Shown here: piece by piece, positions 1-8,592 of the stretch
Numbering within the stretch: the first letter of the stretch is position 1
Layout: the number at the start of each line of letters is the position of its first letter
IMG/VR virus record: IMGVR_UViG_3300035698_012970
Span: 24,152 to 88,151 of that record
DNA: 64,000 bases
DNA from: a virus
Strand: one strand, 5' to 3'
The notes under the pieces: generated by a model
What the model saw: only the letters and a program-made list of their open reading frames with translations
Database searches by the model: none
What the model was told of the DNA's origin: nothing
Position numbers and translations under genes: made by a program

Positions 1-1
1 A

Positions 2-2722
2 CTATACTTTGGTATATTAGCACCTGGAGAAATAGTAGAACATACATTTGCTCAATCTATAGATATGACAGCAGCAGGTGATTATGAATTAACTTTCCAT
101 GCTAATATCTTAAACGATACATTACAAGTTCAGAATAATACTTTAAATGTAATTGTGACAAGTATTAATATGATAGAAAACTTTCCTTGGGTTGAGCCTT
201 TTGATAGTTTTCCTATTCCTGGGTGGTTTGCCAATACTATATCTGTATGGGTGCCAAATGTAGGACAATCGCCAAGTAATACTTGGTTATCATACGCAAA
301 CACAGCTGTATTTGCTAATATGTATTTTTGGCCTAATGGATGGGCAGATTATAGATCACCTCCAATATTATTAACAGAACATTCAACTTTATTATTTGAT
401 TGGTCAAGTGCATTTAGTCCATTAGGATTAGAAGATGCATTTGAGGTACAAATATCGACAGACTTAGGTGTTACTTGGACAACATTATGGTATCGTCAAG
501 GTATTGATTTACAATCAGAAGATGGCGGAACAAGTCAAGCTCCTGGAACTTATGCTACAGAAAGTTTTGACCTTACACCTTATACTGGTGAAATTGTTTA
601 CATTAATTTTAAAGCAATTACTGGTCATGGTGCTAATATATATGTAGATAATGTGTCGGTGTTACATAAAAACACACTTGATATAGAATTACTAGATATA
701 TACGCAAGTAATGAATGTGAATTAACAAATACTGAACATATTAATTTCTTAATTGATAATGATGGGTTACTACCTATCAATGAGTTTATGATCGTATACC
801 AAGTTAATGGTACATCATATCTTGAGAATGTAAACGCAACAATATTACCAACAGATTCACCATTTGTATACACATCAACTAATGTATTTGATATGTCAAT
901 TGCTGGTGATTATATAATAAGTGCTAACCTTATTTTGGTTGGTGATAATGAAGTAGATAATAAAGTTGAAACAATTCAAAGTATTTATACAATCGATACA
1001 TTCCCGTTTACTGAAGATTTTGAATTAGGGTATACAAACTACTTTTACTTTGGTGAGAATAAACATTCAGAGGTTGAAGTCTTTCAGATTGATACAACAT
1101 TAGCTCAAAGCTGGTATGAATTACAAGCGAACACATATTATAATGGTAACGTTGGTCACTTCGTTAAGATGTCAGCACAAGATGCTGGTGCATTTGGTTG
1201 GGCTGGTAATACATATGAACTAGCTTGGTCTTCAGAGAAACGTATCTCTGAAATATATAGTTGTCCTATTGATGCAACATCATTAACAACACTAGAATTA
1301 AAGGTAGACTTAAAACAATTCTTTAAATATCATACATACTATACTTGGTTTAGAGTATTAGTTAATGATAGTGTAATTGGTGACCTTGGTGGTAATACAA
1401 CGTACCAACCAGGAACTGAATACAGTGACGATCTTATACAGATCACATATAATCTAAACGAACATGCTGGAACAGTATTTAATCTTAAATTTCAAGCTGT
1501 AAATAAGTATGACGAGGACATATACCCAATGGGTAATATGACAACAATAGATAATATCACACTACAAGAGGTACCATTAGTAACTCAAGAACTTGATCTT
1601 AAAACGGGTTGGGGAATGATGTCAACCTACATTGAACCATTAGAACCTAGTTTTGATACCCTATTTGCAAATACAGCATCTGATATAATGTTAATCAAAG
1701 ATGATAATGGTATGGTTTATTGGCCATTATATAGTTTAAATATGATTGGTGATATTAGTATATTTGAAGGTTATCAAATAAAAACATATCATCAAATGAT
1801 GTATGATATGGTAGGTTATGCTGCTATCCCAGAAGAAAATGAATTTACAATTCCTTCAGGTTGGAGTATTATACCTTATATGAGAGATAATCCTGGTGCT
1901 GTTGATTTAGTATTAGCATCAATCACAAATGATATTATATTAGTTGGTGATGAGAATGGAATGGTTTATTGGCCATATTATGGTGTTAACCAAGTTGGTA
2001 ATATGCTTGATGGTGAAGGATATAAGATGAATACATTAAATTCAATTACGTTTACATTCCCATCAAATACAGACCCAGTGATTCTTGCTGGTTCAGGTAG
2101 TAATAAAACAGTAGTGAAGGATATGGTGAACTATGATAAAGTTGAACCGACTAGCAGTAATATGTATATCGCTATTGAATCTGATAAAATGCATTATGGT
2201 GATGAATTAGCGGTGTATTCAAACGATAAATTAATTGGTAGTACTGTTGTTCAGAAAAATGGTGTGGGTATTATAACAGTGTGGGGTAACGATGCTGATA
2301 TAAATGACCAGAAAGTAGCAAATGAAGGCGAAATTTACACGATAGAGCTATTCAGTTATGATGATGGTGCAACAAGTAAACTATCAAATTTGGTCTTTAA
2401 AATAGGTTCTGATGTATATGAAACAAATTCAATTGTAATCATTACAGATTTTTCAATTGAATTCGAAGCCAAACTATATCAAAGCTACCCAAACCCAACA
2501 AATGGTTTAACAACAGTTAAGTTTAGTATAACAAATAAAGACTTTGTTGTTATACAACTTTATGATAATTTAGGTAAAAATGTTTATACAATAGCACATG
2601 GCATGTATACTGAAGGTACACATACTATTGACATTAATATCTCATCACTTAAGCCTGGAAATTATCATTATATTATGACAACTCCTAGCGTTAAGTTACA
2701 GAAACAATTAACAATCATATGA
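2..2722 (+). CDS. Secreted surface protein with T9SS (Por) C-terminal sorting domain, 5' end missing
   Basis: The frame is open to the first codon of the window, so the true start lies outside; the first internal ATG is at 65. The visible part has two jelly-roll, choice-of-anchor-J-like segments (roughly residues 60-220 and 330-520), then a tandem pair of about 70-residue repeats sharing 'GMVYWP' (near residues 575 and 655). The last 80 residues read 'LYQSYPNPTNG...GNYHYIMTTP...KQLTII', the signature of the type IX secretion sorting domain, which directs export across the outer membrane and attachment to the cell surface in Bacteroidetes. It is the only large plus-strand gene here. It could be a phage-encoded surface or secreted protein, or host DNA next to an integrated element; the window cannot decide. 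Confidence 0.85.
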   Translation, partial: LYFGILAPGEIVEHTFAQSIDMTAAGDYELTFHANILNDTLQVQNNTLNVIVTSINMIENFPWVEPFDSFPIPGWFANTISVWVPNVGQSPSNTWLSYANTAVFANMYFWPNGWADYRSPPILLTEHSTLLFDWSSAFSPLGLEDAFEVQISTDLGVTWTTLWYRQGIDLQSEDGGTSQAPGTYATESFDLTPYTGEIVYINFKAITGHGANIYVDNVSVLHKNTLDIELLDIYASNECELTNTEHINFLIDNDGLLPINEFMIVYQVNGTSYLENVNATILPTDSPFVYTSTNVFDMSIAGDYIISANLILVGDNEVDNKVETIQSIYTIDTFPFTEDFELGYTNYFYFGENKHSEVEVFQIDTTLAQSWYELQANTYYNGNVGHFVKMSAQDAGAFGWAGNTYELAWSSEKRISEIYSCPIDATSLTTLELKVDLKQFFKYHTYYTWFRVLVNDSVIGDLGGNTTYQPGTEYSDDLIQITYNLNEHAGTVFNLKFQAVNKYDEDIYPMGNMTTIDNITLQEVPLVTQELDLKTGWGMMSTYIEPLEPSFDTLFANTASDIMLIKDDNGMVYWPLYSLNMIGDISIFEGYQIKTYHQMMYDMVGYAAIPEENEFTIPSGWSIIPYMRDNPGAVDLVLASITNDIILVGDENGMVYWPYYGVNQVGNMLDGEGYKMNTLNSITFTFPSNTDPVILAGSGSNKTVVKDMVNYDKVEPTSSNMYIAIESDKMHYGDELAVYSNDKLIGSTVVQKNGVGIITVWGNDADINDQKVANEGEIYTIELFSYDDGATSKLSNLVFKIGSDVYETNSIVIITDFSIEFEAKLYQSYPNPTNGLTTVKFSITNKDFVVIQLYDNLGKNVYTIAHGMYTEGTHTIDINISSLKPGNYHYIMTTPSVKLQKQLTII

Positions 2723-2781
2723 TAGGAAGGGGATAGTGAAACCGAAGCGTTTAACTATTCTATGGTCTAACATATAGCAAT

Positions 2782-2813
2782 AAAAAAGGTGAGATTAACG
2801 TCTCACCTTTTTT
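2782..2813. terminator. Bidirectional intrinsic terminator
   Basis: A 7-bp stem (GGTGAGA/TCTCACC) with a 6-nt loop is flanked by A6 on the left and T6 on the right, so it works in both directions. It separates the converging plus-strand secreted protein and the minus-strand operon. Confidence 0.9.
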
Positions 2814-2832
2814 ATTCAGTATATTTACTTAT

Positions 2833-2985
2833 CTAGTTTTCACCTTTCGTTTTTCTTTCTTCCTTAGCGATATTCATTGCTTTATATGCACCTTTCTTAG
2901 TTCTATGTAAGCTCATTGTTGCATATGCGCTTTCATAAATACAAGTTGTATATAGAAATTCAAAAATCTCAGTTTTCTCCGTCAT
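2833..2985 (-). CDS. Small hypothetical protein (50 aa)
   Basis: ATG at 2985, TAG at 2833. The product starts MTEKTEIFEFLYTT and ends in a lysine-rich tail (KEERKTKGEN). It sits 3 nt after the 221-aa gene and is the last gene of the leftmost minus-strand run, just before the bidirectional terminator. No family recognised. Confidence 0.6.
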   Translation of the reverse strand: MTEKTEIFEFLYTTCIYESAYATMSLHRTKKGAYKAMNIAKEERKTKGEN

Positions 2986-2988
2986 AAA

Positions 2989-3654
2989 TTATTTATCGTC
3001 TTCTTCAGTTTTAATAAAGATCTTATCAAACTTATAAGCCAAATGCTCATATAAAGGTTTTCCAGTATAAGAGAATCTAGTTAATAAAATTCTAAATTCA
3101 TAGGCATCAAAAATAGTATATGTAAAACCATCCCTGTAATTACCGTTTGAAGATTCTAGTAACTCATCCCACTTAACACCTCTTGCTTCAAAATCCTCGT
3201 CACTAACGCCTTCCGGTGTATCAGTTTGATTCTGATAATGGTAATCCTCAAGTTCTAAGGTTTCCACTATTTTATCAATGATCGTATATTGGTTTCTTTC
3301 ATTAGTAAAGAATTTAATATACCAATAATCAGCATCATAAAAGATCGAACAAGATAAATATGCACTAATATTAATCTTTGATGTTGAGGTTTGATTTTTT
3401 TCAAGCATTGATTCAATCCAAAAATCATCTACGTTACCTTTTTTATGTTCATCAATTGTATATTGAGCCATTGAATTCTTAGGATTATCACTAAGATCTT
3501 TTAACGCTTTTGCAATACTCATTGAATGAACTAAGCGTAGATATGATTCGTCATTAGCTATGACTTCTATTGCGATTTCCTTGCATTTTTTTAATAATGC
3601 TAGAATATCTCTATCCTTTTTAATTCGGTATGCACTATAGATTTTTGTACTCAT
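2989..3654 (-). CDS. Hypothetical protein (221 aa)
   Basis: Soluble, acidic-tailed protein with no signal peptide or membrane segment. Its ATG overlaps the TGA of the upstream macro-domain gene (ATGA), so the two are probably translationally coupled. The central part is rich in aromatic residues (YDADYWYIKFFTNERNQY), which suggests a folded beta-rich domain. No family recognised. Confidence 0.75.
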   Translation of the reverse strand: MSTKIYSAYRIKKDRDILALLKKCKEIAIEVIANDESYLRLVHSMSIAKALKDLSDNPKNSMAQYTIDEHKKGNVDDFWIESMLEKNQTSTSKINISAYLSCSIFYDADYWYIKFFTNERNQYTIIDKIVETLELEDYHYQNQTDTPEGVSDEDFEARGVKWDELLESSNGNYRDGFTYTIFDAYEFRILLTRFSYTGKPLYEHLAYKFDKIFIKTEEDDK

Positions 3655-4136
3655 TTATTATAATTTACGATTGTTACTCTACAATCTTTTAGCTCGTATT
3701 TTATAATGTTTTCGATTTTTGTCCAGTTTCCACCGGCCAAACCTGCACCAATTCTAGGTAATCCAATGTGTTTACCCTTAAATTCTACATTCATTTTTCT
3801 CATACAAAGAATAAGAGCTTCATAATCGATCGGTGAGATGTTATTATTTCGCTTATAATCATATTGAGTATAAGCATTAACTACATAAAAAATTCCACCC
3901 TCATGAGTATAGCCACTTCCATAGTCGATACACCCAAGTTTAAAAATTGATGGCCCACTTTTTTCCATTGGGTATTCGTCACAACCAAAAGCTTTAGCCA
4001 TTTGTGGTGCAAGGCCTTTACCCATTCTGGATAAACAATTGCATCCATGTACAATCACATCGAACTCACCATTTAAGGCGAGTTCGATTAGGTTTCCTGT
4101 TATAGTTGAAAAATTCAGCATTTTTTTAATTATCAT
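3651..4136 (-). CDS. Macro domain protein (ADP-ribose binding/processing)
   Basis: A 161-residue single macro domain. The N-terminal part 'VIVHGCNCLSRMGKGLAPQM' and the late 'GLPRIGAGLAGGNW' are the ADP-ribose phosphate-binding loops of the Poa1/TARG1-like macro domains. Such enzymes remove ADP-ribose from macromolecules or hydrolyse ADP-ribose-1''-phosphate. In this window it may counter host ADP-ribosylation or balance the phage's own ADP-ribosyltransferase-like proteins; that is inference. It overlaps both neighbours by 4 nt, inside a tight operon. Confidence 0.9.
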   Translation of the reverse strand: MIIKKMLNFSTITGNLIELALNGEFDVIVHGCNCLSRMGKGLAPQMAKAFGCDEYPMEKSGPSIFKLGCIDYGSGYTHEGGIFYVVNAYTQYDYKRNNNISPIDYEALILCMRKMNVEFKGKHIGLPRIGAGLAGGNWTKIENIIKYELKDCRVTIVNYNK

Positions 4137-4417
4137 AGTTCCACGTATCTATTCTCTAAAAATTTCTTACTATAAACTCCAAGAACATGCTGATTCTCGT
4201 TATCAAGAATTACATACTCACCTGTGTTAACATATAATTCACGGCTTCCACTACCCATATTATTGGTAATACACATGCAACTTTCGTCATATTGGGTTAA
4301 AGCAACTGAAAGATCTCCATTATAACCTTCTATGGCTTTTTTGATCTCGTCTAACATAGATATAGATCCATCCCATACCCATACTAAAGTTTCTTCTTTT
4401 CTTCTGTATTTTTTCAT
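4133..4417 (-). CDS. Hypothetical protein (94 aa)
   Basis: Small soluble protein with basic start MKKYRRKEETLVWVWDG. It overlaps the macro-domain gene by 4 nt and abuts the large membrane protein upstream. No recognisable domain; possibly an accessory of the upstream membrane module. Confidence 0.65.
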   Translation of the reverse strand: MKKYRRKEETLVWVWDGSISMLDEIKKAIEGYNGDLSVALTQYDESCMCITNNMGSGSRELYVNTGEYVILDNENQHVLGVYSKKFLENRYVEL

Positions 4418-5787
4418 TAGTGGTCGTGTATTTCATTAGTTGAAACCCACATATTAAGACCAAATGAGATAAACAAAGCCAATATGTAAACTAAGACAAT
4501 GTGCCATGTCTTAGGACTTGTTTTTACATAAGAGAATTCTTCGATGAATTGTCTACGTTCAAATCGATGTAGGTTCTTTCCAAGATAATCAGCGTATGCT
4601 TGCCAAGTCTTATCAGTCAATATAGGAGTTTTAGATTTGGTTACCTTCTTAATTTCTTGACCGCCAAGTGGAATAGGTATAATACCTTTAAGATCTACCT
4701 TAACTCCTGTTTGTGCTGTTATATCAGCTAATACTTCATCAGGCATAACAATTGGTGTAATTTTCCTTCCATCAGTTGTTTCTAATGTATACTGATACAT
4801 TTCTAATACCTTAGATGCGGCTTCAGCAGTTAATGCTCCAGACATTGCCCATGAGAATGAATGTGCCCATTGGATTTCGTTACCTTTCTTACCGATACAA
4901 ACAACCAATTCATTTTGGTTACCTTTGACCCAATAGTTTTCTTGGTATTTAGCTATTAAAGGATCTTTATCCTCGAATACTAATATCCACAATCTTAAAT
5001 GTTTACTTACACCAAATTTAGCATTTAGATTTCTAAATATTTCTTGAGTCTCGTGTGATACTTTCGCACCAAGTATTGTAGGACAGTTATACTTATCAAT
5101 CCTGTACTCATATTCAAATAGACCCATACTGTCCGCTTCTTCTTCAGTTACGACTGGTATATTAAAAACCGATAAGTCAGAAGCTTTTACACGATTTTCA
5201 TATCGATGTTCAGTAAAAACTCCTTTTCTACTTTTTTCTACTTTTGGCCAGGTTGTCTTAAATACTCTGGATGTTGGACCTACCCGGGAATTTTGAAACT
5301 TAGTACCAGATGAATACACTGCACCATCTCTTGTTGAGTGATTTTTTCTAGTCTTAGTAACTTTTTTACCAGTTCCATAAATACCTACTAATGAATCATG
5401 TAGATGTTCATTCATACCATATCTATTACCTAAGTCTGTAATACAATACCAACTAGGTCCGTGGTCATCTTGGTAGGAGCAGTCATAGTAACGAGTACAG
5501 TATGTAGTATTACCATCACCATCAGTTCCACACGCATAACTTTCGCTACACGTTTCACTAATCCACTCATTCCAAGGTTCTTCTTCATGAACAGAAACTA
5601 TAGATTCACCCCAATATTCTGTGAATTTTACAGATGCATTGTCCATGATTGCCTTTGCTCCGATGATCAGTAACAAAGTAACAACTAGTGGGACTCCAAA
5701 TTCCCACCACTTATACTCCTTTGGATTTCTTAGATAGAAAACCAAGGTTACTATCAAAACTACTATTAATGCTCCAAATATGATCAT
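4417..5787 (-). CDS. Large membrane protein, possible TPM-like exposed domain, partner of LemA-like protein
   Basis: 456 residues. Two membrane segments at the N-terminus (about 1-20 and 29-50), a Cys-rich exposed stretch (about 80-115) and a C-terminal membrane segment (about 428-450). The middle part (about 255-350, with LWILVFEDKDP and VVCIGKKGNEIQWAHSF) resembles TPM/YgcG-type repair-associated domains, which commonly neighbour LemA in bacteria. It lies 2 nt after the LemA-like gene in the operon from the promoter at 7598-7630. The TPM resemblance is my pattern judgement; membrane topology is clear. Confidence 0.6.
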   Translation of the reverse strand: MIIFGALIVVLIVTLVFYLRNPKEYKWWEFGVPLVVTLLLIIGAKAIMDNASVKFTEYWGESIVSVHEEEPWNEWISETCSESYACGTDGDGNTTYCTRYYDCSYQDDHGPSWYCITDLGNRYGMNEHLHDSLVGIYGTGKKVTKTRKNHSTRDGAVYSSGTKFQNSRVGPTSRVFKTTWPKVEKSRKGVFTEHRYENRVKASDLSVFNIPVVTEEEADSMGLFEYEYRIDKYNCPTILGAKVSHETQEIFRNLNAKFGVSKHLRLWILVFEDKDPLIAKYQENYWVKGNQNELVVCIGKKGNEIQWAHSFSWAMSGALTAEAASKVLEMYQYTLETTDGRKITPIVMPDEVLADITAQTGVKVDLKGIIPIPLGGQEIKKVTKSKTPILTDKTWQAYADYLGKNLHRFERRQFIEEFSYVKTSPKTWHIVLVYILALFISFGLNMWVSTNEIHDH

Positions 5788-5789
5788 AA

Positions 5790-6317
5790 TTAAAATAAAT
5801 CAGGTGAACTATCTACACCGCTTTCAAAAGCTTTTGTAGTAGCATGATTCTTGATAATATTAACCTGCATTGGTTCCCTACTTCCAACAATCATTTTCTT
5901 AGGGAATGTAAGCAACATGTCACGATGCATTTTCTGCATATCCAGCAACTTCTTTTGTTCAATAAAGAATCCATTTCGCTCTCCTTCGATAGAGTTCATC
6001 AACTTTTTATAAAGAGATGAATCAAAATCCGGGTTTGCTTCTTGTATCCATTTCATCATTTCACCACCGGTTGAATAACGACCTTCCATGATACCAAATT
6101 GAATTTCCTTGAATTGCTTAGCATACTCGTTAGTAACACCAGCTTGAGACTTTAGAATCTCCCAAAGCTTAGTATAGAAGAGTTCAGAAACTTCTTGTTG
6201 AGCTTCAACTTTGTTTCGGAGTCTAACTTCATCGTTCGAAACTCCAATTCCTCAGAATATAGAAATTCCGGCAAAAATAGCAACCACTGCTACGATAATT
6301 AAAACTGTCTTTTTCAT
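5790..6317 (-). pseudogene. LemA-like membrane-anchored protein interrupted by in-frame TGA
   Basis: Reading from ATG 6317, the frame runs 175 codons to 5790 with a single in-frame TGA at codon 22 (6252-6254). Codons 1-21 give a typical signal-anchor (MKKTVLIIVAVVAIFAGISIF). After the TGA the sequence is long and helical, ending with a conserved-looking 'FIEQKKLLDMQKMHRDMLLTFPKK' type region that resembles the LemA C-terminus (split here: FIEQKKLLDMQ, then FPKKMIVG). The stop replaces what could be TGG. Either a nonsense mutation, a sequencing error, or readthrough; a shorter product could start at the ATG at 6089. Confidence 0.65.
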
Positions 6318-6332
6318 CTTTTCGAATTTATA

Positions 6333-6602
6333 TTAAATTATAGTTTTACTTTTCTTAGGAATCCAAATCTTTATCCCAATGATAACCAAGATAAGACTAA
6401 CTCCGTAATAGATATAATTAAACATCCTATTTACTCCGGATTGAGTTTTCAGTTCAGTGTAAGCAGCATCATCGTTTAATTGATCAGCAGCTCTAATTGC
6501 ATATTCCTGAGATACTTCATAATTTGCAACGTCCAGTAGGAGAATTCCCCCAGCCACTATGGCCAGGAGTATTAACACTGTATAGATAATTTTTTTATTC
6601 AT
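6333..6602 (-). CDS. Small two-helix membrane protein (89 aa)
   Basis: Two predicted membrane helices (about 5-26 and 62-82) separated by a short polar loop with DQLNDDAAYTELK. It lies between the SPFH lipoprotein and the LemA-like gene with 1-16 nt gaps, so it is likely a subunit of the same membrane module. No family recognised. Confidence 0.75.
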   Translation of the reverse strand: MNKKIIYTVLILLAIVAGGILLLDVANYEVSQEYAIRAADQLNDDAAYTELKTQSGVNRMFNYIYYGVSLILVIIGIKIWIPKKSKTII

Positions 6603-6603
6603 A

Positions 6604-7560
6604 TTATTCGGTTTTTAATCCAAACATTCCTTCTAACATACTTGGTGCCATAACTTTAGGTAAAGTTAATGTTCCTTTTCTAAATCCTTCGGCCATACCG
6701 TTATTAAGATTAGCTTGTGATAGTTTGAGTTCAATATCTACATCAAGTTCTTTCTGAGCTTTAATAGCACTTCTAGCTTCGTTAAATTTATTAGCAGCTT
6801 TCACTTCATTAGATGCGGTAGTAAATTTCATTTCAGATGCAAACTTCTCATTAATAGCAATCTGAATCTTTTCATCAATATAATTAAATCCTCCAGCAGC
6901 ACCAACATTCATAATCTTTACACCCATAGTTTCAAAATATGCGATTGTTCTTACACGCATCGTATCAAAAATGGCTTTTCTATTTGACTGACATCCCGAT
7001 AAATCCAGCACTCCAAATTCACTTGTTAGAATATTTTGAATATAAGCTCTAACGTCATTATCCATTACTTGTGCCAAGGTACGTCCACTATTTAGATATA
7101 AGAATCGTGAAGTCCACTCTTCTGGGATATTACCCGTGGCGGTGATTCCAATACCAAAACCAATTGATTCTTTACTTTCTACTTCAATATCTTCTTTCTT
7201 ATTACCAGATGTTCCTGTTCCATTAGCGGCAGTCCATTCTCTTGTAACTGGAGCACGATTAACTTTAATCACTTTAACTGATGGGATCCATTTACCATCG
7301 TTACTCAATCGACCTTCTTGGTGCCATTGTGTCGGGATTAAAACTCTCTTAGACGCTACTTTCTTACTCTCTAAGTAATCAGCAGATTTAAGTACTTTTT
7401 GTCCAGCTTTATTACCCTGCTCTAATGGAATTACATAAGCAGTCTCATTTGGCTCAACATTTGCGTATATTTGTTCTTGATAAGGTTTACGACAAGATGT
7501 GAAATTGAGTGCTAGTAATGTTACTAGTGCAATCATTAATAATTTTGACATTTTCTTCAT
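6604..7560 (-). CDS. SPFH/band-7 domain lipoprotein
   Basis: 318 residues. The N-terminus is a lipoprotein signal with lipobox 'NFTSC' (Cys about residue 23). The body contains an SPFH (stomatin/prohibitin) pattern: 'TREWT...SKESIGFGIGITATG', 'SGRTLAQVMDNDVRAYIQNIL' (shown as SGRTLAQVMDNDVRAY), then a coiled C-terminal helix (about 240-290). SPFH proteins form rings on membranes. First gene of the operon from the T-tract promoter at 7598-7630, followed by the small membrane protein, LemA-like and large membrane protein genes. Likely a phage membrane-remodelling or envelope-protecting complex (inference). Confidence 0.75.
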   Translation of the reverse strand: MKKMSKLLMIALVTLLALNFTSCRKPYQEQIYANVEPNETAYVIPLEQGNKAGQKVLKSADYLESKKVASKRVLIPTQWHQEGRLSNDGKWIPSVKVIKVNRAPVTREWTAANGTGTSGNKKEDIEVESKESIGFGIGITATGNIPEEWTSRFLYLNSGRTLAQVMDNDVRAYIQNILTSEFGVLDLSGCQSNRKAIFDTMRVRTIAYFETMGVKIMNVGAAGGFNYIDEKIQIAINEKFASEMKFTTASNEVKAANKFNEARSAIKAQKELDVDIELKLSQANLNNGMAEGFRKGTLTLPKVMAPSMLEGMFGLKTE

Positions 7561-7597
7561 TTTTCTTTTTATTAGTTATTACTTTTAAATTGAGTTT

Positions 7598-7630
7598 GCA
7601 ATATAGAATTAATTTTCGTAGTAAAAAAAT
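7598..7630 (-). promoter_or_regulatory. T-tract/TAnnTTTG-class promoter
   Basis: Minus strand: ATTTTTTTACTACG, 11 nt, TATATTGC (two mismatches at the end of the -7 element). Heads the SPFH/LemA operon, 38 nt before its start codon. Confidence 0.8.
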
Positions 7631-7650
7631 TATTACTGATAAATTAAATA

Positions 7651-7866
7651 TTATTCCTCATAATCATCAAGTCCAACATGTGATTCTTCGTTATCAGTTA
7701 AATACCGATCATATTCATGAAGTAAATCATCATCTTTCCACCTTGATTTATCATTTGGATGCATACCATCGTCGGTAAATGTCCACGTATAATAATTATG
7801 ATCATCGTCTTTTTCGAAGTACTTGTCCAACCATTCGTCGAACATTAATTTGTTAGTTTTTTCCAT
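7651..7866 (-). CDS. Small acidic protein (71 aa)
   Basis: Strongly acidic (runs such as FEKDDDHNYY and KWKDDDL-like segments, ending LDDYEE) with no membrane segment. It ends 21 nt upstream of the SPFH promoter and follows the DUF3307 gene by 3 nt. Acidic phage proteins of this size often mimic DNA or bind host proteins, but nothing shows that here. Confidence 0.65.
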   Translation of the reverse strand: MEKTNKLMFDEWLDKYFEKDDDHNYYTWTFTDDGMHPNDKSRWKDDDLLHEYDRYLTDNEESHVGLDDYEE

Positions 7867-7869
7867 ATT

Positions 7870-8265
7870 TTAGTAAATTATTTGATATGCACCCCACATT
7901 AAAAGAAGATGCATCGTATTATCTGTTACTGCATAAACAAATGTAGTAAACCCACCCTTTAATATATGATAGTTATCGGCTTCCCATGATTCTTTAACAA
8001 AACGTTTTAGATTCCTACCTCTGATAAATTCAATATAAATATTAGCTAAACCAAATTTATCAATGAAAAAATGTGATGCAAAGACTGCACCTATCCAAAT
8101 AGGATCAAAATTCCACATAATAAGACAAACACTTGCTGTATATAAAACACAATGTATAATTGCAGCTAACCAACCCATTTTAGTATTTTTACTCTTCATT
8201 AGTGCCATCCACTTATTTTGAAGTAAATAATCACCAACTAAATGTCCTAATAGCATTTCAAACAT
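7870..8265 (-). CDS. DUF3307 family membrane protein
   Basis: 131 residues with three to four membrane segments. The N-terminus 'LLGHLVGDYLLQNKWMALMK' is the conserved DUF3307 opening, and 'ASHFFIDKFGLA' matches the family's second motif. Function unknown; these integral membrane proteins are widespread in Bacteroidetes and phages. Part of the run from the promoter at 8515-8547. Confidence 0.8.
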   Translation of the reverse strand: MFEMLLGHLVGDYLLQNKWMALMKSKNTKMGWLAAIIHCVLYTASVCLIMWNFDPIWIGAVFASHFFIDKFGLANIYIEFIRGRNLKRFVKESWEADNYHILKGGFTTFVYAVTDNTMHLLLMWGAYQIIY

Positions 8266-8276
8266 TGTATTTTATT

Positions 8277-8498
8277 TTAATCTAAATAACCATCACCATC
8301 ACCTTCATAGATCTTACCATTTTCTTTAGCTAATTCCTTAGCATAATCGATAGCACCATCATGATCGTTCCAAAATTCTTTTCTTGATGCTAGAGCATAA
8401 TCAGTGATTTCATATAACATATGCGGAGTTAAACCAACAACTGATATTCGACTTCTGTCGCCTTGCGGATATATGATGAAATAAGTTTCTGTGTCCAT
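8277..8498 (-). CDS. Hypothetical protein (73 aa)
   Basis: First gene after the promoter at 8515-8547, with only about 10 nt of predicted leader. Soluble, acidic C-terminus (YEGDGDGYLD). The phrase 'RISVVGLTPHMLYEITDYAL' gives no family match that I recognise. Confidence 0.7.
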   Translation of the reverse strand: MDTETYFIIYPQGDRSRISVVGLTPHMLYEITDYALASRKEFWNDHDGAIDYAKELAKENGKIYEGDGDGYLD

Positions 8499-8514
8499 AA
8501 TTTATTTTAGAATA

Positions 8515-8547
8515 TAAAGATATAAAAAAATAACGTAATAAAAAAAT
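8515..8547 (-). promoter_or_regulatory. T-tract/TAnnTTTG-class promoter fused to a terminator
   Basis: ATTTTTTTATTACG, 11 nt, TATCTTTA. Its T-tract directly follows the stem of the terminator at 8548-8577, so the same T-run may serve as terminator U-tract and promoter -33 element. Drives 8277-8498 and on. Confidence 0.8.
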
Positions 8548-8577
8548 AAAACCAATATTAATTAAAATATTGGTTTT
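8548..8577 (-). terminator. Intrinsic terminator
   Basis: A 12-nt inverted repeat AAAACCAATATT/AATATTGGTTTT followed on the minus strand by an AT7 tract. Ends transcription of the gene at 8593-9407. Confidence 0.8.
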
Positions 8578-8592
8578 ATTTCATTTGTGTGT

